Shown one piece after another: positions 54,122-62,912 of a DNA stretch of 64,000 bases. Position 1 is the stretch's first letter. Each line of letters opens with the position of its first letter. Below the pieces are notes generated by a model. That model saw only the letters and a list, made by a program, of their open reading frames with translations. It was not told the DNA's origin and made no database searches. The DNA lies in NCBI GenBank assembly GCA_035411425.1, contig DAONSX010000002.1:62001-126000 (forward strand), read 5' to 3'. The position numbers were made by a program, and so were the translations under genes. The DNA comes from TTA-H9 sp002071415. GTDB lineage: Bacteria; Bacteroidota; Bacteroidia; Bacteroidales; TTA-H9.

Positions 54122-56935
54122 ATGCATTCAAATCATTGCATTCCTGCCTGTTTTTTCATGATATTTTCGTTTTTTCTTCATGAAAATTCTGAAGCTCAGT
54201 TTTTTTATAGTGGAGAAGACCCATCATATATCCAATGGCAGCAAATCGAATCACCTCAGAATCGGGTAGTATTTCCCAAAGGTGAAGAAGAATTAGGAAG
54301 AAAATGCAGCCAGGCATTGAAAGAAGTGCTGAGCAACAAATATTATACTCGAAATTTGAAGTTATCCCGGCTCGATGTTTTATTACATACTCGAACACTC
54401 ACTTCGAATGCGTGGGTTTCATGGGCTCCTGCCCGTATGGAGATATTTACCACACCTCCTCAGGATTTGTCCACTATTTCATGGCATAATTATTTAGCTT
54501 TACACGAATCCAGACATTTTGTTCAGATTAACAGTTTGAATACAGGTTTCACCAGGGTCTTATCGTATTTATTTGGGCAACAAGCTCATGGCCTTGTACT
54601 CGGCTTGCATTTGCCATTATGGTTTATAGAAGGTGATGCTGTTTGGGCCGAAAGTGTATTTTCTCATTCCGGCCGATTGAGAGATCCTTTTTTCTTTCTT
54701 CAGCAAAATGCTCAATGGAGCGCAGGAATCCATTATTCCTATGATAAATCTTATTTTGGCTCATATCGCGACTTTGTTCCCGATCGTTATGTTTTGGGTG
54801 CTCGCCTCATTTCGAACGCAAATTTAAAATACGGTGACGATATCTTTTACAAAGGCCTTGACAAAGCCGCCCATCAACCATGGCGACCACGGGCTTTTAC
54901 ACATGGATTCAAAAAAGAGACTGGAATAACCCCTTCACAACTTCTAAGAAATTCCCAAATGAAAGAATACGCTCATTATAGCAACGAATATATAAAATCA
55001 TCCATCTTTAAAATCTCTGAATATACCAACTACATTCCTACCGGTTTCATAGGAAACAGTATAATTTGCATCCAGCAAAAGTTGGGTGAAATCGATCGAT
55101 TGATCGAGATAAATTCCGAGAGTGAGCAAAAGGTTATATTTATTCCGGGTTATTACCTGCCTGAATCAGTAAGTACCTGCGATTCAATTACAATAATGAT
55201 AGTGAAGCAACCCGATGGGCGGTGGCAGCATAAGAGTTCCTCAAATATTGGAATTTACAAGCACGACAAGGAAAAATATTCCGAAATAAAAACCCATAAC
55301 CTTCTTTTTTCGCCTGATGTGTCGCTCGACAAAACCAAAATGGCATTAGTAGAAATTAAAGAGAATGGAATTTCTGTTTTAAATGTCATTGATTTGGGCA
55401 CAAATCAGATAATGAGTACTATTGATGCTCCAATAGACGAAACAATAGAATGCCCACGTTGGCAAGTGAATAACCAGCAGATAGTTTTCTGGTTGGCTGG
55501 AGATCAAGGTAAGGCTCTTGCAATGGGAGATATCCAACTTAAATCAATCCAACAACTCACGAACTATACCTTTAACCCTGTTTACAGGCTTTTTGGAAAG
55601 GGAGATACTATCTTTTTTTCGGGGGCTTACCAGCAAAAACCACAAATTATGGCCTATTCAATTAGTTCCCAAAAAACTTTCTGTCTTACACAAGCCCAAT
55701 ATGGCGCTGATTACGCTGTATGGGATTCTCATAGAAAACGTTTAGTCTATGCCGATTACACCCTCGATGGCTATAAACTCACAATTGTTCCTTCCGATTC
55801 TTTACTATGGGAAGAAGTTAGAGGATACTGGATGAGTGATAATCAGCACAGCCTTCCATGCATGGACTACACCTACACTTTTTCTAATAATGAAGATACA
55901 AACTCAACTCGGGATCAGATTACACCATATAAAAAATCTTCGCATCTATTTAATTTTCATAGTTATGGTCCAGTCTCCATTTCACCTGATGATGCCACCA
56001 TAAATCCAGGTTTCACCCTTATGTCGCAAAACCTCCTAAATACTTCTATACTACGAGGTGGCTATGAATATCTCATCCAAGAAGAAACCAATCAATGGTT
56101 CTTGAATTATCAATACAGAGGTTTTTATCCGATTTTTGGACTCGATGCATTTTATAAGACAAATAATCATAGTATCAACCACAATGAGCTACCTCAGGAT
56201 CATAATGAAATTTATCCGGCTCAGGTGTTAGAAATGAAGGCTAATCTTACTTTCCCGTGGCATTGGTTGAAAAGACTTTGGCAACAAAACATTTCATTTC
56301 GCATGGGTCTCTCTTCCATTTGGGTAGATGAATATAAAGATGGCCCTTCACTGAGGCTCGATGATTCTTTCTTCACTATGAATTTTGAATTTTTCTGGTC
56401 AAGGATTTTCAAATCAACCTCACAACATATTTATCCACAATGGGGACAGACTTTTTACGGTCTACTGCGTCTGGCTCCGATGGAAAATATTGACAGACTG
56501 CAAGGCTTAGCCGCCGAAGCCTCATTTTATACCCCTGCATGTGGAAAGCACGACGGATTTAAATTTTATGTCGGATTCGAAAACCAGAATTTAAAACATT
56601 ATGTTTTTTCGCATTCTATTTCAATGCCAAGAGGATACACTAATTTGGGTTATGGATCTATATTTTCATCACAGTTTTCTTGGCGAACTCCATTGATGTA
56701 TCCCGATTTGAATTTTAGTTCATTATTTTATTGTAAAAGAATATATGGTGGCCTTAATGGCGACCTTGCTTATTGGAATGAAAAATGGTATAGAAGCATA
56801 GGCATAGAATTGACAGGAGAATTTTATATTTTGAGGTTGCCCATGCCTGTATCTTTTACTATTCGATCGAGCTATTTACCTCAACAAAAATCTTGGCGGG
56901 TGGATGTCATTCTAAGGGCCGATTTCAGCTTTTGA
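54122..56935 (+). CDS. exported zincin (peptidase MA-like) / beta-propeller / putative outer-membrane barrel protein
   Basis: The ATG at 54122 opens MHSNHCIPACFFMIFSFFLH, a signal peptide ending near SEAQ; the TTG at 54038 would bury it. The 937-aa protein has three parts. The first is an N-terminal gluzincin-like domain with HESRH (128-132; HExxH) and WFIEGD with likely third ligand Glu170, as in peptidase MA proteins. The second is a TolB/WD40-like propeller (about 280-590). The third is a C-terminal region of alternating aromatic strands ending DFSF, like an outer-membrane barrel. It probably sits in the outer membrane with the protease outward or periplasmic. Substrate unknown. It precedes an ECF sigma gene by 104 bp. 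Confidence 0.75.
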   Translation: MHSNHCIPACFFMIFSFFLHENSEAQFFYSGEDPSYIQWQQIESPQNRVVFPKGEEELGRKCSQALKEVLSNKYYTRNLKLSRLDVLLHTRTLTSNAWVSWAPARMEIFTTPPQDLSTISWHNYLALHESRHFVQINSLNTGFTRVLSYLFGQQAHGLVLGLHLPLWFIEGDAVWAESVFSHSGRLRDPFFFLQQNAQWSAGIHYSYDKSYFGSYRDFVPDRYVLGARLISNANLKYGDDIFYKGLDKAAHQPWRPRAFTHGFKKETGITPSQLLRNSQMKEYAHYSNEYIKSSIFKISEYTNYIPTGFIGNSIICIQQKLGEIDRLIEINSESEQKVIFIPGYYLPESVSTCDSITIMIVKQPDGRWQHKSSSNIGIYKHDKEKYSEIKTHNLLFSPDVSLDKTKMALVEIKENGISVLNVIDLGTNQIMSTIDAPIDETIECPRWQVNNQQIVFWLAGDQGKALAMGDIQLKSIQQLTNYTFNPVYRLFGKGDTIFFSGAYQQKPQIMAYSISSQKTFCLTQAQYGADYAVWDSHRKRLVYADYTLDGYKLTIVPSDSLLWEEVRGYWMSDNQHSLPCMDYTYTFSNNEDTNSTRDQITPYKKSSHLFNFHSYGPVSISPDDATINPGFTLMSQNLLNTSILRGGYEYLIQEETNQWFLNYQYRGFYPIFGLDAFYKTNNHSINHNELPQDHNEIYPAQVLEMKANLTFPWHWLKRLWQQNISFRMGLSSIWVDEYKDGPSLRLDDSFFTMNFEFFWSRIFKSTSQHIYPQWGQTFYGLLRLAPMENIDRLQGLAAEASFYTPACGKHDGFKFYVGFENQNLKHYVFSHSISMPRGYTNLGYGSIFSSQFSWRTPLMYPDLNFSSLFYCKRIYGGLNGDLAYWNEKWYRSIGIELTGEFYILRLPMPVSFTIRSSYLPQQKSWRVDVILRADFSF

Positions 56936-57039
56936 AATTTCAGGAAACAAAAAAACCTCCTTATAACATATTCTAAAAAATTAATTATTCATACAACCTT
57001 CTTTTTAATTTTTATGTCTCAATTAAACAGGAAACTTTC

Positions 57040-57591
57040 ATGAAAGATGAAACTCTTCTGATTAAAGGATGTTTGGAAGGCAATGCAAAGATGCAGAAGT
57101 GCCTTTATGATACTTATGCATCGAAGATGTTTGGGATATGTTTAAGATATGCAAACAGCCACGCAGAGGCCTCCGATATTCTACAAGAAGGTTTTATCAA
57201 GGTTTTTACTAAACTACAGGATTTTCGTAATGAAGGTTCCTTAGAAGGATGGATTAAAAGAATTATGATCAATACAGCTATCAATTTTTGTATAAAAGAA
57301 AAAAAACACTTTACGACCGATTTGGACAATACCGGTGAAATTATCGAGCAGGCTGCGATGAATTATGATAGCCTGCATTTGAAAGACCTTATGAGACTTG
57401 TTCAGAAATTACCCTCAGGATACCGTACCGTTTTTAACCTTTACGAAATCGAAGGCTATACACATAAAGAAATATCAGAATTGATGGGTATTTCTATCAA
57501 TACTTCGAAGACTCAGCTAATGCATGCCCGCCGCTTCCTTCAGAAACAACTTTTAAGTATCGAAAAACAAACCAATTCGATTAAACGATGA
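57040..57591 (+). CDS. ECF-type RNA polymerase sigma factor
   Basis: The 183-aa protein has region 2 (YDTYASKMFGICLRYANSHA, then EASDILQEGFIKVFTKLQDF and LEGWIKRIMINTAINF) and region 4 (LPSGYRTVFNLYEIEGYTHK, then EISELMGISINTSKTQLMHA). It lacks region 3. It overlaps the next gene by 4 nt (ATGA at 57588-57591), which points to translational coupling, usual for sigma/anti-sigma pairs. Confidence 0.93.
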   Translation: MKDETLLIKGCLEGNAKMQKCLYDTYASKMFGICLRYANSHAEASDILQEGFIKVFTKLQDFRNEGSLEGWIKRIMINTAINFCIKEKKHFTTDLDNTGEIIEQAAMNYDSLHLKDLMRLVQKLPSGYRTVFNLYEIEGYTHKEISELMGISINTSKTQLMHARRFLQKQLLSIEKQTNSIKR

Positions 57592-58637
57592 GACAAGAAG
57601 AAGAAATAGGAAAGTTTTTCAAGGGAAAATTTGAAAATTATGCCGAAACTCCTCCTAAAAGGGTTTGGGAGAATATCGCTTCGTATCTTGGTCATCCTAA
57701 GCCAGTGAAGAATATTTTCCATCAACGTTTCTTTATTATAACCATTACATTAGTTGGCATTGCTACATTGCTCTCCATTGTGTTTCTGACTCGAAAATCG
57801 AACCAAACATTACAAAATGATTTCGTACAGAATACAACAACGATTAGTACTTCAACTGAAAATAAAATTACGCAGCAAGCCCAAACATTTGCCTTTGATT
57901 CCTCGAATAATAAACCTGATCGAAAAAACGAAATTCCAGCATCTATACATTCAAGCGCATTACTGACAAGCAAACCTTTTCCCTCTCAAGAATCTTCGAT
58001 TGTAATAAATGAAAACCGTAATCTCCCAGTGAAGTCTATCTCCGAGGCTATAGAAGCACAACCCGAACTTCCTATACAGCCTGAAATCACAGAACCTTTA
58101 GAAATCGAACCCGCTATGGATTTTGCTGAAAGCCTTCAGATACAATCTATCGAAACCGAAATCCTTAATTACCAAGTGATTTCCGTATGCAAAGGAGAGG
58201 AAGTATTTCTGAATGCCGGGGACGGTCAGAATTATAAATGGAACAATGGAGCACAAACTCAAGCTATTACTTTTCAGGCACTCGAAAATAGTCTCTTCGA
58301 CGTAAATTTCGTCAATCCCGACGGGAAAAAGGTAAAACAAACTTTCGACATTCGCTTACTTAATTGTTCTATATACATTCCTAAGGCTTTTTCTCCTAAT
58401 AACGATGGTTTTAATGACATTTACAAGGTAGAAGCCGAAGGTTTAGCAGAATTTGAAATGAAGATATTCTCGCAATGGGGTGAATTGGTCTTCCAGTCTA
58501 AGGACATTCATTCTGGGTGGGACGGCCGGATTCATGGCAGTCGTGCCCCTTCGGGTATATACATTTACCAAATACGATATACTGATCCCATTTCACATAA
58601 AAGGGCGTTCTTCGGTACACTGACATTACTTCCTTAA
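57588..58637 (+). CDS. membrane protein with anti-sigma-like N-terminus and T9SS type-B C-terminal domain
   Basis: The 349-aa protein begins with a ~47-residue hydrophilic segment (GKFFKGKFENYAETPPKRVW then ENIASYLG), like the cytoplasmic part of Bacteroidota anti-sigma-like proteins. One membrane segment follows (48-68), then a Ser/Gln/Pro/Glu-rich periplasmic linker (70-195). An Ig-like segment with Cys201 and Cys260 (CKGEEVFLNAGDGQNYKW) leads into a gliding-motility-associated type-B domain (262-349; YIPKAFSPNNDGFND, then APSGIYIYQIRY). It overlaps the ECF sigma gene by 4 nt, so an anti-sigma role is inferred. That a T9SS-type domain sits on an inner-membrane anchor is unusual. Confidence 0.7.
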   Translation: MRQEEEIGKFFKGKFENYAETPPKRVWENIASYLGHPKPVKNIFHQRFFIITITLVGIATLLSIVFLTRKSNQTLQNDFVQNTTTISTSTENKITQQAQTFAFDSSNNKPDRKNEIPASIHSSALLTSKPFPSQESSIVINENRNLPVKSISEAIEAQPELPIQPEITEPLEIEPAMDFAESLQIQSIETEILNYQVISVCKGEEVFLNAGDGQNYKWNNGAQTQAITFQALENSLFDVNFVNPDGKKVKQTFDIRLLNCSIYIPKAFSPNNDGFNDIYKVEAEGLAEFEMKIFSQWGELVFQSKDIHSGWDGRIHGSRAPSGIYIYQIRYTDPISHKRAFFGTLTLLP

Positions 58638-58668
58638 AGCCCAAAAATACCTATTTACTGAGATCAGA

Positions 58669-58702
58669 GAAAGGTTGCCAGCAGTGATGCTCGCAGCCTT
58701 TC
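58669..58702. terminator. long hairpin with GTGA tetraloop between convergent genes
   Basis: GAAAGGTTGC (58669-58678) pairs with GCAGCCTTTC (58693-58702; one G-T pair), a C-C mismatch follows, then AGCA/TGCT around a GTGA (GNRA-type) tetraloop. It lies in the 141-bp gap between the sigma-pair gene and mscL. There is no long T-run on either strand, so a terminator role is uncertain. Confidence 0.45.
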
Positions 58703-58778
58703 AATCTATTCTGCACATAGGAAGTATTTTGAAAATTTTATCGATGACCATTTTTAATGATATATTAATTTTTAGGTA

Positions 58779-59195
58779 TTATTTTTTTGTTTTTAGTATA
58801 TCGCGGATTTCGGTTAGTAGTTTTTCTTCATTAGAAGGAGCAAGAACGGAGGCAGGTTTTTCTTTCTTTTTATGAAATTGGTTCATCGCCTTGATCATCA
58901 TAAAAATGGCAAAAGCAATAATAATGAAATCAACCAGCGTTTGAATGAAGCTGCCGATATTCAATGTTACGGCAGGAATTAATTGATTGCTTCCATTGTA
59001 AGCGGCTGACTTAAGGGTGATTTTGATATCGGTAAAATTTATCCCTCCGATTAGAAGACCAATAGGTGGCATAATTACGTCATTTACAAGTGAAGAAACA
59101 ATTTTCCCGAAAGCTGCACCGAGGATAATTCCAACGGCCATGTCTATTACATTGCCACGCATGGCAAAGGTTTTGAATTCTTGTAACAGGCTCAT
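58779..59195 (-). CDS. mscL: large-conductance mechanosensitive channel MscL
   Basis: MscL opens under membrane tension and protects against osmotic downshock. The 138-aa product shows the N-terminal amphipathic helix and TM1 (EFKTFAMRGNVIDMAVGIIL, then GAAFGKIVSSLVNDVIMPP), TM2 around residues 84-106 and a charged C-terminal helix (KLLTEIRDILK). It lies 25 bp downstream of the WbuC-type gene. Confidence 0.96.
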   Translation of the reverse strand: MSLLQEFKTFAMRGNVIDMAVGIILGAAFGKIVSSLVNDVIMPPIGLLIGGINFTDIKITLKSAAYNGSNQLIPAVTLNIGSFIQTLVDFIIIAFAIFMMIKAMNQFHKKKEKPASVLAPSNEEKLLTEIRDILKTKK

Positions 59196-59219
59196 AATCG
59201 ATAAGTTATTATTAGAAAT

Positions 59220-59705
59220 TTATTCGACAAACCTATTCAATTTTTTGGTTACCTGCAATAAAAATTCACCAGCTTGTGGATGGTTCTCTGCAGGAGCCCA
59301 GGGAGCAAATACCTTGTCGGTAGTTGGATCGTAAGGACCGTGTTTTACTTCATAGATTACCGTCCCAGACTCGAGGGCGATAATGGAATGCCATGTGCGA
59401 GGAGGAACTTCGGCTCCAAAGTGTCCTTCCTCCCGGTCAAGAATGATAAAATCATCGATTTCACCCGTATCATCATAGATAATTACAGCTATCCTCCCTT
59501 TTAAAATAATGAAAACTTCCGACTTATCTGGGTTTTCGTGTTTATGAGGTTGTACATACGAACCTGGTTCTATGGCATTCAACATCCGTTGCACAGGATC
59601 TGCAGCATAAGTGTGATAATTGAATATTATACGTCCACGTTTGCTTTTTTGTGCTGCTCTTATAAGCTCTTCGATATGTGGGTTGGTAATTGCTATTAAA
59701 CTCAT
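59220..59705 (-). CDS. WbuC-family cupin metalloprotein
   Basis: The start at 59705 (MSLIAITNPHIEELIRAAQK) gives a 161-aa protein; the longer ORF from 59759 adds an unlikely hydrophobic lead. The cupin metal motif is visible in VQPHKHENPDKSEVFIILKG and the second half in PRTWHSIIALESGTVIYEVK. WbuC proteins occur near O-antigen and LPS genes and their reaction is not well defined. It is followed by mscL. Confidence 0.85.
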   Translation of the reverse strand: MSLIAITNPHIEELIRAAQKSKRGRIIFNYHTYAADPVQRMLNAIEPGSYVQPHKHENPDKSEVFIILKGRIAVIIYDDTGEIDDFIILDREEGHFGAEVPPRTWHSIIALESGTVIYEVKHGPYDPTTDKVFAPWAPAENHPQAGEFLLQVTKKLNRFVE

Positions 59706-59720
59706 AATGGAATGAATTTT

Positions 59721-59728
59721 CAAAATTA
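59721..59728 (-). promoter_or_regulatory. putative -7 box of the WbuC-type gene
   Basis: On the minus strand TAATTTTG matches TAnnTTTG; the predicted start near 59716 would give a short leader of about 11 nt. No TTTG at -33. Confidence 0.3.
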
Positions 59729-59946
59729 AAGGAAGTAGATGGAATATGCGATAAAACAATTTAAAGTAAGGTATTGCGAAATAATTTTCTTATCGAATTT
59801 TTAGGATAGTCTCATTGCAGTTGCCATTACGCTCAGTTTATCGAAAAGCCATTAACAAGAAAATCGTTCAAAGTGCTTGAAAAATTTATCATATATTCAA
59901 TTTTCTTGTTCATTTCGTTGGTAGGGTGTCTTTTTTGAAATTCATT
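59729..59946. other. gene-free stretch upstream of the WbuC-type gene
   Basis: AT-rich sequence between the promoter candidate of the cupin gene and the terminator of the BNR-repeat gene. No supported ORF, repeat or RNA. Confidence 0.4.
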
Positions 59947-60012
59947 AAAAAAACCCTGTCAAAGAATCCCAAAATTGGTGAATTTTGATAACCTTTGCTC
60001 TGACAGGGTTTT
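59947..60012 (-). terminator. terminator after the BNR-repeat gene
   Basis: On the minus strand TGACAGGGTTTT-type arms (AAAACCCTGTCA at 59950-59961 with TGACAGGGTTTT at 60001-60012, 12 bp perfect) enclose a 39-nt loop and end in seven T residues. It lies 75 bp past the stop. Confidence 0.7.
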
Positions 60013-60086
60013 GTTAAAAGCTGAATTCGGTCAGAGTATTCTATGATGAAAGAATTTCATCGAGAATAACCGCCTCTTGATATGGT

Positions 60087-61928
60087 TTACTGAATAAGAA
60101 CAGGATAAGTAACCGTTTGAGTACCCGAATAAACTGTCAATAAATAATACCCTGATTTTAAAGAAGATGTATTAATGGAGAGCAAATGAGTTCCGGCAGT
60201 TTTATTTCCGTAATCACAACGTTTTACGATTTGACCGGCAAGGTTGGTAAGTTCTACTGAAACATTAGCTGCAGCCTTTTGGTCGACAGATACGAAGACT
60301 TTATCGGAAGCAGGATTGGGGTAAGGTTTCGAAATGTTAGTCAGTTCTATATCATGGATGCCCACACCGAGCTGATTTTTAGGAATAGATACAAACAATT
60401 GGTGATTATCAACCGGATCGTGATCTCCATCAAGAGCAAGACCTGGATGCGGGTCAACATTGTAAACCAAATACACATTATCGTCGGAGAGTTGCCCTAA
60501 CTGAGGCCAGATTCCTTCGTCGAAGATATGCGAAATGTCGCTCATAATATCGATAAATTTGCCTGACCATAATTCACCTTTATTAGATGCTACCCTCATC
60601 CAGATATGTTTGAAATTATTGGTTCCATTATCATAACCTTCGGTAGTAGAGGCATAAGCCACATAAACATTATCCTGATCATCCACGTAAATGCTTGGCA
60701 TAGTAGAAAGTCCAATAGACCTATAATATAATAGATCACTCTGAAAATCTAATTGTCCATTACCATTCAAATCCTGACTCCAGCCGATAAGATTGTAATT
60801 TTCTATCATTTCCGAACCTTCGAAGCCATAAGGGCAAAGAGCCATTTTGTTATCAGAAAAGGGAGGGCGAGATTCATTCCAGTATCCGATACCGTCTACG
60901 TAAGGATATAAATAATAGGTTCCATCACTATTTCCTTGAACTTTATTGATTCCGAAGGCTACATGTACCATGTAGTCCTTATCGATAGTCAAGGCAATGG
61001 AGTTGTCCACACAATAGAAGGTATCAGTGACATAGGTAAAATCATAGAATGGATAGGGATGTTGCCAGATGACGGTTTTGTGCCAGGTTTCGCCATTATT
61101 GTTTGATTTCATAAGAACGAGGTCCATCCATGGTCTCCCAATGAGATATGCTACGGTTTCTCCCCGAGATGCCATTACGTATGCATCGGCTCCTATTTCG
61201 TAATAATATTCAGGGCCTAATTCTTCAATGATAGCATTTTGGATTTCCCAGGTTTGCCCCCCATCCAATGAACGAGAATAAAGCAAAGCCATGCCCTGAC
61301 CGTTATATTCGGTATAGCTATTTACTATATAGTGGAGATACTGGTTATCAGGGCCAGAAGCAATCATACGTGGCCAGGCAGGTTCGGTTCCTATAGGGCC
61401 AGCTATGGGAGTCTGAATCCACGAGCCCGAAAAACGGTTTTCTCGATAAGAAAAAAGAAGATCGGATGATCGATGGGCAATCACGGCTTCTCCGTTGGCT
61501 CCTGCTGGTGCATATCCTGGCCAGCCTGTACGCGAACTTTCGATACGACTCGTAGGTGCTGGCTGCCATGAAGTACCATCCCAATAATTATAACCAGTTC
61601 CTCTGTCGGGATAACTGGTTGGAGTCATTCCTATAGTCCAAACATGAACCATCTGACCTTCGGGATACATGTAAAAGCGATTGCCCAAAGTGGAGTTAGT
61701 TTGAAGATCATATTGAGTAACACCTAAATCGGCTTCCGGGTAAGCCACTATACTTTTTAAACCAGGATTCTCTAGCATCCCATATATGTTGTCAATATTT
61801 TTAATAGGACGCTGGTGTTTGATTTTTACTGACTTTTGCCTGATTTCTTTCGAGGGAATAACCCTGGCGGTTGACCATGCCTGCAGGCCAATGAGTAAGA
61901 TGAACGTGATAGTAAAGAGTTTTTTCAT
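60087..61928 (-). CDS. secreted BNR/Asp-box repeat protein with T9SS type A sorting domain
   Basis: A 613-aa exported protein. Signal peptide MKKLFTITFILLIGLQAWST (cleavage near 20). It has a sialidase-like propeller with Asp-box motifs SxDxGxxW: SRSLDGGQTW (218-227) and SNNNGETW (275-282), plus a divergent SNKGELW. The C-terminal type A T9SS sorting domain is PYPNPASDKVFVSVD and LKSGYYLLTV. There is no recognisable sialidase catalytic arginine triad, so enzymatic activity is doubtful. It may bind carbohydrate or protein at the cell surface. Confidence 0.82.
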   Translation of the reverse strand: MKKLFTITFILLIGLQAWSTARVIPSKEIRQKSVKIKHQRPIKNIDNIYGMLENPGLKSIVAYPEADLGVTQYDLQTNSTLGNRFYMYPEGQMVHVWTIGMTPTSYPDRGTGYNYWDGTSWQPAPTSRIESSRTGWPGYAPAGANGEAVIAHRSSDLLFSYRENRFSGSWIQTPIAGPIGTEPAWPRMIASGPDNQYLHYIVNSYTEYNGQGMALLYSRSLDGGQTWEIQNAIIEELGPEYYYEIGADAYVMASRGETVAYLIGRPWMDLVLMKSNNNGETWHKTVIWQHPYPFYDFTYVTDTFYCVDNSIALTIDKDYMVHVAFGINKVQGNSDGTYYLYPYVDGIGYWNESRPPFSDNKMALCPYGFEGSEMIENYNLIGWSQDLNGNGQLDFQSDLLYYRSIGLSTMPSIYVDDQDNVYVAYASTTEGYDNGTNNFKHIWMRVASNKGELWSGKFIDIMSDISHIFDEGIWPQLGQLSDDNVYLVYNVDPHPGLALDGDHDPVDNHQLFVSIPKNQLGVGIHDIELTNISKPYPNPASDKVFVSVDQKAAANVSVELTNLAGQIVKRCDYGNKTAGTHLLSINTSSLKSGYYLLTVYSGTQTVTYPVLIQ

Positions 61929-61962
61929 GGTTGAATTTTTTAGTGGGTTGAATGTTTGCCAA

Positions 61963-61993
61963 CAAAAGTAAAAAATCTCTTATAAAGTACAAA
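61963..61993 (-). promoter_or_regulatory. Bacteroidota-type promoter of the BNR-repeat gene
   Basis: On the minus strand TTTG (61993-61990) and TACTTTTG (61970-61963) are separated by 19 bp, a full match to the -33/-7 consensus. The predicted start near 61958 gives a leader of about 30 nt. Confidence 0.65.
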
Positions 61994-62160
61994 GTCTGAA
62001 ATTAATCTTTAGAGATATTACATATAAATTATTCTTATTCCATTTAGCTAACTGGCTTAACTTCCTATTATTCAAACAATCGTATAGAAAGTTTTACAAA
62101 ATTTAAAAAATTAAAGAACTTTGCATCGACAATGAACAACCGACAGTGATTGTTATACCG
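61994..62160. other. gene-free stretch before the IS remnants
   Basis: AT-rich, with no frame or repeat of note. It separates the BNR-repeat gene promoter from the remnant transposase region. Confidence 0.35.
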
Positions 62161-62283
62161 ATGATGGTTGTGGAAATGTTTCAACGTCAGACATTACTTT
62201 TTCTAAGTTCTCATCCTCTATTCCATCAAGGGATTTCGGATGAGAACAAGGAGAACTTCCCTCAAGCTCATGTTTCTCGATAA
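62161..62283 (+). pseudogene. short frame, possible 5' fragment of a transposase
   Basis: A 40-codon frame (MMVVEMFQRQTLLFLSSHPL followed by FHQGISDENKENFPQAHVSR) ends at a TAA 16 bp before the left inverted repeat of the element at 62300-62931. Its composition looks protein-like. Together with the transposase C-terminal fragment at 62913-63116 it may be the flank of an older insertion sequence split by the element. Family not recognised. Confidence 0.3.
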
Positions 62284-62436
62284 TTGATAATTACGTATCT
62301 TAACCCAACTTGAGCATTTTACCCTGAAAAAACAAGGGAAAATAGGGTTTTTGCTATGATTTTAAATGTTATGTTACTGATTATTAAATATTTAAATTTT
62401 TAATAATTTTTGTAGTCCCAGAAAGTTTGCCTATTA

Positions 62437-62493
62437 TTTGGTTCTTATCTTTCCTTGTTATATCTTTGCCGCATCTTTATCAAAATATCTTTG
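62437..62493 (+). promoter_or_regulatory. tandem Bacteroidota promoters inside the IS remnant
   Basis: TTTG (62437-62440), 20 bp, then TATCTTTG (62461-62468) form one near-consensus promoter. TTTG (62465-62468), 17 bp, then TATCTTTG (62486-62493) form a second. The second would start at or beside the ATG at 62498. Confidence 0.5.
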
Positions 62494-62497
62494 TAAC

Positions 62498-62698
62498 ATG
62501 TTTATCAAAACAGCAGATAAGAAAGATAAAAATACCGGCAAGGTTTACCACTACTACAAGCTTTGTGAAAGTTACCGCATTGGCAATAAGATCCGTCACC
62601 GCATTATCCATATATTGGGTAAACTCGATGAGATTCAGTCGGATAAGGAGAAAAAAATGCTTGCTGACCGCATAGAGCATTACCTGAGCGGCGGTTAA
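62498..62698 (+). pseudogene. IS1634-like transposase, N-terminal fragment
   Basis: A 66-aa frame from the ATG at 62498 (MFIKTADKKDKNTGKVYHYY) continues KLCESYRIGNKIRHRIIHIL and GKLDEIQSDKEKK, the typical N-terminus of IS1634-type transposases, which are normally around 450-550 aa. It stops at a TAA with no catalytic DDE domain following, so it is a remnant. An earlier in-frame start at 62438 adds unlikely residues and overlaps the promoter. Confidence 0.7.
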
Positions 62699-62912
62699 AG
62701 AATATTCGTAATGGATGTACCAGATCGTGTAGAAAAGCTATTTTTCCCCTTAGTCGTGCAAAATAATTTCTCTTTATCTCTTATTTCCCCTGAAAAAGTT
62801 GCATTAATTACTTGAATTTACATGATGCCATTTTACAGGAAAGAATTTGTGTTCCCCGAAAGTTGAAATTCAAAAGGTCAACTTGCTGTATAAAAGGAAG
62901 TTACAACCCTAA

